DNA of 14,103 bases from Paracoccaceae bacterium (GTDB taxonomy: Bacteria > Pseudomonadota > Alphaproteobacteria > Rhodobacterales > Rhodobacteraceae). The stretch is taken from assembly GCA_003545125.1 (NCBI GenBank), contig DQCI01000223.1:28387-42489 (forward strand), given 5' to 3'. The notes beneath the pieces are model-generated. The model was not told the origin of the DNA, searched no databases, and was given only the letters and a program-made list of their open reading frames with translations. Shown piece by piece: positions 7,015-12,966 of this stretch. Every line of letters starts with the position of its first letter. Positions within the stretch are counted from its first letter, which is position 1. A program made the translations under genes and the position numbers.

Positions 7015-7398
7015 TTGCAGGACACCGATACATTCTGGCGTTGGATCCAGCGCCACTGGTTGCTGGAGGCCGTGGCGGTCATGCTGCTGGTGAGCGCTGT
7101 CGCATTGGTGCGGTGGGACCAGGTCACCGCAGTGAGCTATCGCCGGGTGCCGGTTGTGAGCGTCCAGCAAGTGCCGGGGAGTGATATGTCGGTGCGCGCG
7201 GTCGTCGTCGACCTCGGTGACCGCCAGCGATTGGTGCGCACCGGGGACTGGATGATACGTGCACAGCCAGGCGCGCGGGTCTGCATTGCCGAGCGGCAGC
7301 TCCTACTGCGGCGTTATGTCCGTGTTTCGCTTGCGCTGGCTGGCTATTGCGGACGGCTTCCCACCACGCCAGTGGTCACCGGGGTCTCGCCCGGGTGA
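7015..7398 (+). CDS. Small single-pass membrane protein, function unknown
   Basis: The protein has 127 aa if translation begins at TTG 7015. That start is chosen because AGGAG (7003-7007) is seven nt upstream and no in-frame ATG or GTG is better placed. A short basic/aromatic N-terminus (FWRWIQRHW) precedes one transmembrane helix (about 15-33, WLLEAVAVMLLVSAVALV). The remaining ~90 residues look beta-rich (RAVVVDLGDRQRLVRTGDW) with two Cys (CIAERQ and YCGRL) that could pair in the periplasm. I do not recognise the family. The stop lies three nt from the convergent DUF1244 stop. The long open frame, good SD and sensible topology support a real gene. Confidence 0.62.
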   Translation: MQDTDTFWRWIQRHWLLEAVAVMLLVSAVALVRWDQVTAVSYRRVPVVSVQQVPGSDMSVRAVVVDLGDRQRLVRTGDWMIRAQPGARVCIAERQLLLRRYVRVSLALAGYCGRLPTTPVVTGVSPG

Positions 7399-7401
7399 GG
7401 G

Positions 7402-7725
7402 TTACTCACTCTGCTTCAAGACGTTTTCCTTGAACGCCACCTCGAAATCCGCCTGTTTCTCCGGGCTTGCTTCGGTCTGGTTCTGCGCCTTCCAGTGATC
7501 GTAGGGCATGCCGTAGAAAGCCTCCCGCCCCTCAGCCTTGGTCATCGTAATGCCGCGGTCGTTGGCGGCCTCCTGGTACCAGCGCGAGAGGCAGTTCCGG
7601 CAGAAGCCCGCGAGGTTCATCATTTCGATGTTCTGCACCTCGGGCCGGTCCTCCATCAGGTGTTTGCACAACCGGCGAAACGCCGCGGCCTCAAGCTCGA
7701 GCCTGGTTTGCGGGTCGATATCCAT
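7402..7725 (-). CDS. DUF1244 family protein
   Basis: The protein has 107 aa from ATG (complement 7723-7725), preceded by a G-rich stretch (GGGGGGC) eight or so nt upstream. It matches the small, mostly helical DUF1244 family common in Alpha- and Gammaproteobacteria: AAFRRLCKHL, NLAGFCRNCLSRWYQEAA and EAFYGMPYDHWKA. Conserved C42-x2-C45, with C20 and H22, could bind a metal, but this is inference. No biochemical role is established for the family. The open frame continues upstream without a stop, but that extension is low-complexity Arg/Ala translation of the hairpin-filled spacer and is not coding. Confidence 0.88.
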   Translation of the reverse strand: MDIDPQTRLELEAAAFRRLCKHLMEDRPEVQNIEMMNLAGFCRNCLSRWYQEAANDRGITMTKAEGREAFYGMPYDHWKAQNQTEASPEKQADFEVAFKENVLKQSE

Positions 7726-7803
7726 GATCTGTGCCCCCCTGTCCGCTGCATAGGTACAGAGTGGCGGCGCGCGGTCAACCGGTGCGGGGAGCAGGCGGGC
7801 GAT

Positions 7804-7817
7804 GCGCCGGACGGCGC
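7804..7817. repeat. Short GC hairpin beside the triple-hairpin array
   Basis: GCGCCG and CGGCGC form a 6-bp inverted repeat around GA, 10 nt from the first unit of the array. It does not share the array's core. A lone CCGGTGCGG at 7779-7787 does share the core but lacks matching arms, so it may be a decayed unit. Confidence 0.5.
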
Positions 7818-7827
7818 GGGCGGGGAG

Positions 7828-7896
7828 CGAAATCCGGTGCGGATTTCGGATCGGTTTCCGGTGCGGAAACCGTTTCGTTTTCCGCACCGGAAAACG
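7828..7896. repeat. Triple tandem hairpin array, exact 24-nt period
   Basis: There are three 21-nt units, each a perfect 9-bp stem with a 3-nt loop. Unit 1 (7828-7848) is CGAAATCCG/GTG/CGGATTTCG. Unit 2 (7852-7872) is CGGTTTCCG/GTG/CGGAAACCG. Unit 3 (7876-7896) is CGTTTTCCG/CAC/CGGAAAACG. Gaps are exactly 3 nt (GAT, TTT). The frame CG-N4-CCG-loop-CGG-N4-CG is invariant. The N4 bases differ between units yet always pair within a unit, and the third loop is the reverse complement of the first two. On the minus strand the array begins 8 nt after the FGase stop and lies upstream of the DUF1244 gene. There is no T-run, so it is not a standard terminator. REP/BIME-like element, mRNA 3' stabiliser or protein-binding array are all possible. 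Confidence 0.92.
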
Positions 7897-7904
7897 CGCT
7901 TCGG

Positions 7905-8645
7905 TCAAAGTCCCGTTTCTGCCAGCACCTCTTCCAGAATCGGCACGAGCCGCTCGGCCCAGGCCCACTGCTGCGCGTCCGTGCGGATCAGGTCGTTGCG
8001 CAGTTCGATCAGCACGTTGACCCGGCCAGGCTTGATCGCGTGACGGTCGACGCTGTCGCCTTCCAGGTGGCCGCCGTAGGGCTCGTTCTCGCCGACGCAC
8101 AGGTCGGTCTCGCGCCGCAGCCGGTCGAGCAGCGGCACGGCGAAGCGGTCGTCCTGTCCGTAGAGCACGCCGATATGCCAAGGCCGTGGGTCTCGCCCCC
8201 TGAGCTGCCGGGTGAACGAATGGATGGCGACGTAAACACTGTCGTCGCGCCGCGCGGCGAGCCGGGCGACGGTGCCGTGATAGGGCCGGTGATAGCCGTT
8301 CAGCCGGCGTTCGATCTCGGGGGCGTCGACATGCCGGTTGGCCGGGATGATCGTGCCGTCGTAGAGCTTCATCAGCAGGGTCGGGTCGTCCTCCCCGCGG
8401 TTGGGGTCGATCACCAGCCGGGAGAAATTGCCGAGCACCACCGGCGCACCGAGCAGGTCCCCGAGCCCGATTGACACCCCCGCGGCGCCCGGATCCCATG
8501 CGATATGGCGCGCCATGTCGGCGTCGGAAATTCCAAGCGAGCCGCCGGCGATCTCTGGCGGCACGGCGTTCGACGCGTGGTCGCAGGTGATCAGCCAACG
8601 GCTGTCGCACTCTTCGCCGAGAATGTGAAAAGGCGGGTGGGTCAT
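7905..8645 (-). CDS. N-formylglutamate amidohydrolase family protein
   Basis: The protein has 246 aa from ATG (complement 8643-8645). An ATG 21 nt upstream (giving MVRKKKFCM) is possible; neither has a strong SD, so the start is uncertain. The family (FGase, HutG-like) is recognised from ITCDHASNAVPP (19-30), ARHIAWDPGA, NFSRLVIDPNR (73-83), GYHRPYH (117-123), AIHSFT (140-145) and IELRNDL. The His/Asp/Glu set fits a zinc hydrolase that releases an acyl group, classically N-formyl-L-glutamate to L-glutamate and formate. No histidine-utilisation genes lie nearby, so another N-acyl amino acid may be the substrate. It is divergent from pyk and followed by the triple-hairpin array. Confidence 0.88.
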   Translation of the reverse strand: MTHPPFHILGEECDSRWLITCDHASNAVPPEIAGGSLGISDADMARHIAWDPGAAGVSIGLGDLLGAPVVLGNFSRLVIDPNRGEDDPTLLMKLYDGTIIPANRHVDAPEIERRLNGYHRPYHGTVARLAARRDDSVYVAIHSFTRQLRGRDPRPWHIGVLYGQDDRFAVPLLDRLRRETDLCVGENEPYGGHLEGDSVDRHAIKPGRVNVLIELRNDLIRTDAQQWAWAERLVPILEEVLAETGL

Positions 8646-8703
8646 GCAGAACTTTTTCTTTCGAACCATATGCGTTGTAGGCGAGCGATGGCCAAAGCGC
8701 CAG

Positions 8704-8732
8704 TTGCGAGCCCCAAGTTTTTGGGGCATAGA
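8704..8732 (+). promoter_or_regulatory. Possible pyk promoter with a palindrome as its spacer
   Basis: TTGCGA (8704-8709) and CATAGA (8727-8732) are separated by exactly 17 bp. The spacer contains CCCCAA/GTTT/TTGGGG (8711-8726), extendable to a 7-bp stem by G8710-C8727. The -35 match is fair (4/6) and the -10 is weak (3/6). The palindrome is certain; its function as promoter plus operator is inferred. Confidence 0.35.
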
Positions 8733-8788
8733 AAAGCGGACTCCCTGTGACCGCTAACACCGGTACTCCCACAACGAAGGACGAAGGC

Positions 8789-10237
8789 ATGCACCGCCGC
8801 CGCAACGTCAAGATCGTGGCCACCCTCGGCCCGGCCTCCGATGATTACAAAATGATCCGGGCCTTGTTCGAGACAGGCGCAGACGTGTTCCGCCTCAACA
8901 TGTCCCATGGCACCCATGAAGAGCACCAGGCGCGGTACGAGATCATCCGTCAGGTGGAGACCGACACTGGCCGGTCGATCGGGATTCTCGCCGACCTGCA
9001 AGGCCCGAAACTGCGCTGCGGTACATTTGCCTCCCACGGCGTCGACCTCGAGGAAGGCCAGATGTTCCGGTTCGACCTCCAGGACAAGCCGGGTGACCAC
9101 GACCGCGTCCAGCTGCCGCACAAGGAAATCTTCGACGGCCTCGAAAACGGCACGCACCTCCTGGTAAACGACGGCAAGATCCGGCTGCGTGTCGTCGGGC
9201 ACGGCGAGGACTTCGCCGATTGCGAGGTCGAAGTCGGGGGCACGATTTCCGACAGGAAGGGCGTGAACGTGCCTGACGTGGTGCTGCCGATCGCCGCACT
9301 CACGGAGAAGGACCGGCGCGACCTCGAGTTCGCCTGCGAGCTCGGTGTCGACTGGCTGGCGCTGAGCTTCGTGCAGCGCGCCGCCGACGTCGCCGAGGCG
9401 CGCCGCCTCGCCAATGGTCGCGCCGCGGTGTTGTCTAAGATCGAGAAGCCCGCGGCCGTGAACGATTTCGAAGAGATCCTGGCGGTGTCGGACGGGATCA
9501 TGGTCGCTCGCGGCGACCTCGGCGTGGAACTGCCGGTGCAGAACGTGCCGCCGATCCAGAAACGCCTGGTTCACTATTGCCGCGCCGCCGCGAAGCCGGT
9601 GATCGTGGCCACCCAGATGCTCGAAAGCATGATCGAGAGCCCGGTGCCCACACGCGCCGAAGTGTCGGACGTGGCCACGGCGATCTACGAAGGCGCCGAC
9701 GCGGTGATGCTGTCGGCCGAGTCCGCGGCGGGCAAATTCCCCATCGAAGCGGTTTCGACGATGGACGCGGTGGCGCACGAGGTCGAGAGCGACGAGACAT
9801 ACCGCCGCGTGCTCGAGAACAGCCGGATCTTCGAACGCCGCACGGTTGCCGACGGCATCGTCTCGGCGGCGCGCGAGATTGCCGTATCGACCGACATCAA
9901 AGCGATCTGCTGTTTCACCCAGTCCGGCACCACCGCCCTGCTCGCCGCGCGTGAACGTCCGCAGGTGCCGATCCTCGCGCTTACGCCGTTGGTGCGCACC
10001 GCCCGGCGTCTGTGCCTGTCCTGGGGGATCTCCTGTCACCTGATCCAGGGTGAAGTCGACCGTTTCAAGGTGGCCGTCGTCTCGGCCGCCCGGGCGGCCC
10101 GCGAGTCGGGCCTGGCGGACGACAGCGACCAGATCGTGCTGATCGCCGGCGTGCCGTTCAACGTGCCGGGCACGACCAACATCCTGCGCGTCGCGCCCTG
10201 TGCCGAACGCCTGATCTACGCAACCGACCCGGAATAG
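8789..10237 (+). CDS. pyk: Pyruvate kinase
   Basis: The protein has 482 aa, a standard length. ATG 8789 is preferred over GTG 8747 because GAAGGA (8776-8781) is seven nt upstream and the family begins near (R)RVKIVATLGPAS. All landmarks are present: substrate Arg R35 in FRLNMSHG, LADLQGPKLRCG (68-79), the catalytic SKIEKP (K217, metal ligand E219), VARGDLGVELP (D243), the signature VIVATQMLESM (T275) and MLSAESAAGKFP. The C-terminal allosteric domain (about 350-482) ends GTTNILRV. It converts phosphoenolpyruvate and ADP to pyruvate and ATP in the cytoplasm. A 74-aa membrane protein follows 52 nt later and may be co-transcribed. Confidence 0.97.
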   Translation: MHRRRNVKIVATLGPASDDYKMIRALFETGADVFRLNMSHGTHEEHQARYEIIRQVETDTGRSIGILADLQGPKLRCGTFASHGVDLEEGQMFRFDLQDKPGDHDRVQLPHKEIFDGLENGTHLLVNDGKIRLRVVGHGEDFADCEVEVGGTISDRKGVNVPDVVLPIAALTEKDRRDLEFACELGVDWLALSFVQRAADVAEARRLANGRAAVLSKIEKPAAVNDFEEILAVSDGIMVARGDLGVELPVQNVPPIQKRLVHYCRAAAKPVIVATQMLESMIESPVPTRAEVSDVATAIYEGADAVMLSAESAAGKFPIEAVSTMDAVAHEVESDETYRRVLENSRIFERRTVADGIVSAAREIAVSTDIKAICCFTQSGTTALLAARERPQVPILALTPLVRTARRLCLSWGISCHLIQGEVDRFKVAVVSAARAARESGLADDSDQIVLIAGVPFNVPGTTNILRVAPCAERLIYATDPE

Positions 10238-10289
10238 GCACAGGTTCGGCGAAGCCGGGGAACCGTGGCCAGAAGGAGGGGCCGGGCAG

Positions 10290-10514
10290 ATGCCATACGA
10301 TCTATACCTCACCATTGGTGCGGTCATCCTCGTCTTCGCAATCCCGTCGGTCGTCTCGGCCTTTTCCGACCGGCATGCGCCGCGCGCGGCGTCGATCCTC
10401 GTCCTGATCGGCGGTGGCCTGGTGGCTTGGGCTGTGACACAGAAGCCCGGCGGCTACGTGCTCACCGAGATACCGGAAGTGTTCGTGAGCGTGGTTGCGC
10501 AATACATCCGCTGA
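10290..10514 (+). CDS. Small two-helix membrane protein downstream of pyk
   Basis: The protein has 74 aa, with the strong SD AAGGAGG at 10273-10279. There are two hydrophobic helices, about 5-24 (LYLTIGAVILVFAIPSVVSA) and 33-49 (AASILVLIGGGLVAWAV), joined by a basic turn (FSDRHAPRA). Topology therefore suggests a loop on the cytoplasmic side with both ends outside. It probably shares a transcript with pyk. No function is known to me. The stop codon is followed after 7 nt by a pair of long perfect palindromes, and the last 61 nt overlap a possible minus-strand ORF. Confidence 0.78.
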   Translation: MPYDLYLTIGAVILVFAIPSVVSAFSDRHAPRAASILVLIGGGLVAWAVTQKPGGYVLTEIPEVFVSVVAQYIR

Positions 10515-10738
10515 GCGGGGTCAAAGCCTTTCGAAAGGCTTTGGTAATCGGTTTCGAAACCGATTGACCCGCGCCCATGACGTACGGCCCGCCAGACGTC
10601 CGCCGTGTCGAACGCCACTTCGGCCGGTTCCTTCGGCGTTTCGGCCACCACCTTCGACCAACAGGCCTCGCTCCTCTGCGCGAGCAGCCGCGTTTGCCGC
10701 ACGCGGACCGCCAGAAGCTCGGCACTATCGCTCACCAC
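10454..10738 (-). CDS. Small hypothetical protein at the end of the ftsEX operon (3' end doubtful)
   Basis: The frame opens with GTG (complement 10736-10738), overlapping the PPOX stop codon, which fits translational coupling. The first ~52 codons (VRQTRLLAQRSEACWSKVVA, then ETPKEPAEVAFDTADVWRAV) have the strongly GC-rich third positions of neighbouring genes and look like a short helical protein. After about 10575 this signature fades. The frame, finding no stop, continues through both palindromes (GFETDYQSLSKGFDP) and antisense to the last 20 codons of the 74-aa gene before stopping. So the N-terminal half is probably real, and the tail may be an accident of palindrome gain. No family is recognised. 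Confidence 0.42.
   Translation of the reverse strand: MVSDSAELLAVRVRQTRLLAQRSEACWSKVVAETPKEPAEVAFDTADVWRAVRHGRGSIGFETDYQSLSKGFDPAQRMYCATTLTNTSGISVST
10522..10565. repeat. Twin perfect palindromes with a shared TTTCGAAA centre
   Basis: Palindrome A (10522-10543, 22 nt) has arms CAAAGCCTTTC and GAAAGGCTTTG. Palindrome B (10546-10565, 20 nt) has arms AATCGGTTTC and GAAACCGATT. Both have zero mismatches and are separated by two nt. Both fit AA-N4-TTTCGAAA-N4-TT, and the N4 segments AGCC and TCGG are base-by-base complements. GGGTCAA (10518-10524) and TTGACCC (10564-10570) form an outer inverted repeat enclosing the pair, so a cruciform or three-way junction is possible. There is no T-tract for intrinsic termination. 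Array B and the 7828 array share ATCGGTTTC. Confidence 0.92.
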
Positions 10739-11334
10739 ATGCTGTCCTTTGCCCGCGCGGTCCAGCCCGCATCGTAACCCGCGCCATCAAACCCGGCCTT
10801 GGCTTCGGCCAGCATGTCGCCAACGCTCGGCAGGCCCTCGGACAGATCGCCCGCCGTCCAGAGCTCCGCGCGCATCAGCGCCCGGGCGCATTGCGAATAG
10901 ACTTCCCGGATGGTGACGACGATGACCGAACGCGGGTGCTTGCCCTGTTGCTCGAATCGCGCCGTGAGCGCTGGATCGGCCGAGACGATCGCGGTGCCGT
11001 TCACCCGCACGACGTTGTCGGCGCCGGCGACGAAGAACATCAGCGCGACGCGCGGGTCGCGGACGATGTTCCTGAGCGTGTCGATCCGGTTGTTGCCGCG
11101 CCAGTCCGGCAGCAGCAGCGTGCGCGCATCGGCAATCTCCACCACGGGCCCGGCGTCACCGCGAGGGCTACCGTCGGTGCCCTCTGGTCCGACGGTGGAG
11201 ATCACCACAAAGCGGCTCCGCGCGATCCATGACCGGTAGGCCTGTGTCAGCTGGTCGGTGACCTTGACCAACGACGCCTCGCCAGGGCGGCCGTAGAGCG
11301 CTTCGAGCGCCGCGATGGTCTCAATCCTGTCCAA
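10732..11334 (-). CDS. Pyridoxamine 5'-phosphate oxidase (PPOX)-type FMN-binding flavoprotein
   Basis: The protein has 200 aa. The start is TTG (complement 11332-11334), inside the last codons of plsC (14-nt overlap), because the family reliably begins MDRIET(I/V)AALEALYG and the next in-frame starts would delete conserved sequence. It is recognised as the MSMEG_1061-like PPOX subgroup: VVISTVGPEGTDGSPRGD (43-60), LLLPDWRGNNRIDTLRNI (73-90), the VALMFFV strand, DNVVRVNGTA and the C-terminal YSQCARALMRAELW. The split beta-barrel normally dimerises and binds FMN or F420; in a proteobacterium FMN is expected. The substrate is unknown. It follows ftsE-ftsX-plsC without a gap, so it is expressed with them. 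Confidence 0.87.
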   Translation of the reverse strand: MDRIETIAALEALYGRPGEASLVKVTDQLTQAYRSWIARSRFVVISTVGPEGTDGSPRGDAGPVVEIADARTLLLPDWRGNNRIDTLRNIVRDPRVALMFFVAGADNVVRVNGTAIVSADPALTARFEQQGKHPRSVIVVTIREVYSQCARALMRAELWTAGDLSEGLPSVGDMLAEAKAGFDGAGYDAGWTARAKDSMW

Positions 11335-12067
11335 GCGCCGCCGCCTCGAACCCCGCCTCGGACATCAGCCGGTTTGACTGTGCCTCCACCACCTCTTCCA
11401 ACCGCGCCATGAAGTCCGACATCTCCAGCCCCGGTTCGATCGCGGGCAGAAACTCCACGACCGCCGTGCCCGGCCAGCGCATGATGCCGTGGCGCTTCCA
11501 GAACACGCCCACGTTGGTCGCGGCCGGGATCACGGTCTGCCCGGTTTCGCGGTAGAGCACGCCGGTGCCGATCTTGTAGGGCAGATGCGCGCCCGCAGCT
11601 ACGCGGGTGCCTTGCGGGAAGATGATGAGCTGCCCCGGGCGGGCCCGGCCCGACGTCACGTCCGCAATCATCTTCTTCACCGCTGTGCCCCGCTTGCCGC
11701 GGTCGACGGCAATGCAGCCTGTCTTGCGGGTGTAGAAGCCGACGATCGGCATGTGCACCAACTGCTTCTTCATGATGAACTTCGGCCGCGGCACGGCGGA
11801 AACGATCATGATGATATCGAAGAAGCTCTGGTGTTTCGAGGCGATGATGACCTCCCCGGTCGGCACTGGTCCCCGGATCTCGGACTTGAGCCCGACAATC
11901 ACCCGGGCCGCCCAACGCACGAAGGTGCAATAGGTGCGGATTGCCCGAAAGGCGCCGTCTTCCGTCAGCACGGCAGGCAGAAGGTAGACCAGGGCGATAA
12001 CCGCCATCGAAAGATACATGACCACGATGAACAGGAGCGAGCGGAGGGCCTGCAACAGGGTTTTCAT
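11321..12067 (-). CDS. plsC: 1-acyl-sn-glycerol-3-phosphate acyltransferase
   Basis: The protein has 248 aa. Its ATG overlaps the ftsX stop as ATGA (12064-12067), and AGGGAA lies just upstream. An N-terminal membrane helix (about 9-34) precedes the acyltransferase domain. The catalytic HX4D box is H79-QSFF-D84, motif II is around RKTGCIAVDRG, motif III is FPQGTR (150-155) and motif IV is VIPAATN. Motif III carries Gln where most enzymes have Glu. It transfers an acyl chain to lysophosphatidate to make phosphatidate at the inner membrane. Its place in an ftsEX operon couples membrane-lipid supply to division genes. An acyltransferase for another lyso-lipid is the alternative. Confidence 0.92.
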   Translation of the reverse strand: MKTLLQALRSLLFIVVMYLSMAVIALVYLLPAVLTEDGAFRAIRTYCTFVRWAARVIVGLKSEIRGPVPTGEVIIASKHQSFFDIIMIVSAVPRPKFIMKKQLVHMPIVGFYTRKTGCIAVDRGKRGTAVKKMIADVTSGRARPGQLIIFPQGTRVAAGAHLPYKIGTGVLYRETGQTVIPAATNVGVFWKRHGIMRWPGTAVVEFLPAIEPGLEMSDFMARLEEVVEAQSNRLMSEAGFEAAALGQD

Positions 12068-12966
12068 GGGCGTTCCCTCAAGGTGGCAAAGGCGGCACGG
12101 CGCGTGGCCAGGAAGGCGACGATGGCTGCGAGCGGCGGGATCAGGAGCGGTAGCCCCCATTGCAGGCCGGCGAAACCGGGCCCGGTGAGAAAACCGCCCG
12201 AGCTGTCGTGTGCGGGCATCAGCCACACTGCAACCATACCGAAGACGGTGCCCGCCGCGGCGCCCGCGAGCGCGCGCAGCGTGTAGCGGCGAACGAAAGC
12301 CCGCGCGATGTAGGTGTCGCGCGCACCGACGAGACGCAGCACGTCGATCACCTGCGCGTTGGCTGCCAACGACGCCGAGGCAGCGAGGGTGATGATCGCC
12401 GCGGTGGTCGCGGCGATCAGGGCGAGCGCGGCGAGGCCAACCAGCCGGATCCGGTCTGCCGCGCGGACCAGCGGTTCGCGCCAGCGGGTGTGGTCGTCGA
12501 GGACCGCCCCGGGCGCTTCTCCCGCGAGCCGGGCCCGGAGCCCGGCGGTATCGTATCCTTCGGGCGTTTCGGTGATGGCGATGAGCTTTGGCACCGGTAG
12601 CGTGTCGAGCGGCAGGTCCGGACCGAACCACGGCTCCAGCAGCGCGCGCTGGTCCTCGTCGGAGAGCACCTGCGCCTCGGCCACGCCGGGCGTGGTGGCG
12701 AGCACCTCCAGCACCGCAGCAACCTGCGCCTCGACCTGGCCTGTGGGCGCCGAGACCCGCACCGTCGAGCTTTGCGCAAGCGATGCGCCCCAGCTGTCGG
12801 CGATGCGCCCGGTTGCGAGCATCAGGGCGAGGGCGAAGACAGCGAGAAAGGCCATGGCTGCCGCGGTGAAGATGGTCAGCCGCGCGGTGAAGCCCGCAGG
12901 TGGCACCACACGGTCCGCCTGCTTGTCGCCGGCGATGAGGGCCAGTGGGTTGGGCAAGGCGCTCAC
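12064..12966 (-). CDS. ftsX: Cell division protein FtsX (permease-like)
   Basis: The protein has 300 aa. It starts with GTG (complement 12964-12966), which overlaps the ftsE stop as GTGA. Topology fits FtsX: a first helix (about 30-52), a periplasmic domain (about 55-165; STVRVSAPTGQVEAQ and LITITETPEG-like segments), and three C-terminal helices (about 172-200, 229-250, 270-290) with VIDVLRLVGARDTYIARAF between them, a typical FtsX cytoplasmic loop. With FtsE it forms the inner-membrane complex that transmits ATP hydrolysis to periplasmic peptidoglycan hydrolases during septation. The short, divergent sequence is usual for alphaproteobacterial FtsX. Confidence 0.9.
   Translation of the reverse strand: MSALPNPLALIAGDKQADRVVPPAGFTARLTIFTAAAMAFLAVFALALMLATGRIADSWGASLAQSSTVRVSAPTGQVEAQVAAVLEVLATTPGVAEAQVLSDEDQRALLEPWFGPDLPLDTLPVPKLIAITETPEGYDTAGLRARLAGEAPGAVLDDHTRWREPLVRAADRIRLVGLAALALIAATTAAIITLAASASLAANAQVIDVLRLVGARDTYIARAFVRRYTLRALAGAAAGTVFGMVAVWLMPAHDSSGGFLTGPGFAGLQWGLPLLIPPLAAIVAFLATRRAAFATLRERP

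Noticed and set aside
7828..7896. Triple repeat read as a CRISPR array
   Set aside because: The gaps are only 3 nt, so there are no spacers; units are self-complementary hairpins with differing arms; no cas genes are present.
7726..8823. N-terminal extension of the DUF1244 frame up to position 8823
   Set aside because: The extension is low-complexity Arg/Ala translation of the hairpin spacer and the wrong frame of the FGase gene. The 107-aa form from 7725 matches the family.
8642..10327. Long minus-strand open frame (561 codons) antisense to pyruvate kinase
   Set aside because: The sense strand encodes an unambiguous pyruvate kinase. The antisense product is His/Arg/Gly-rich with no domain, which is typical of a mirror frame in high-GC DNA.
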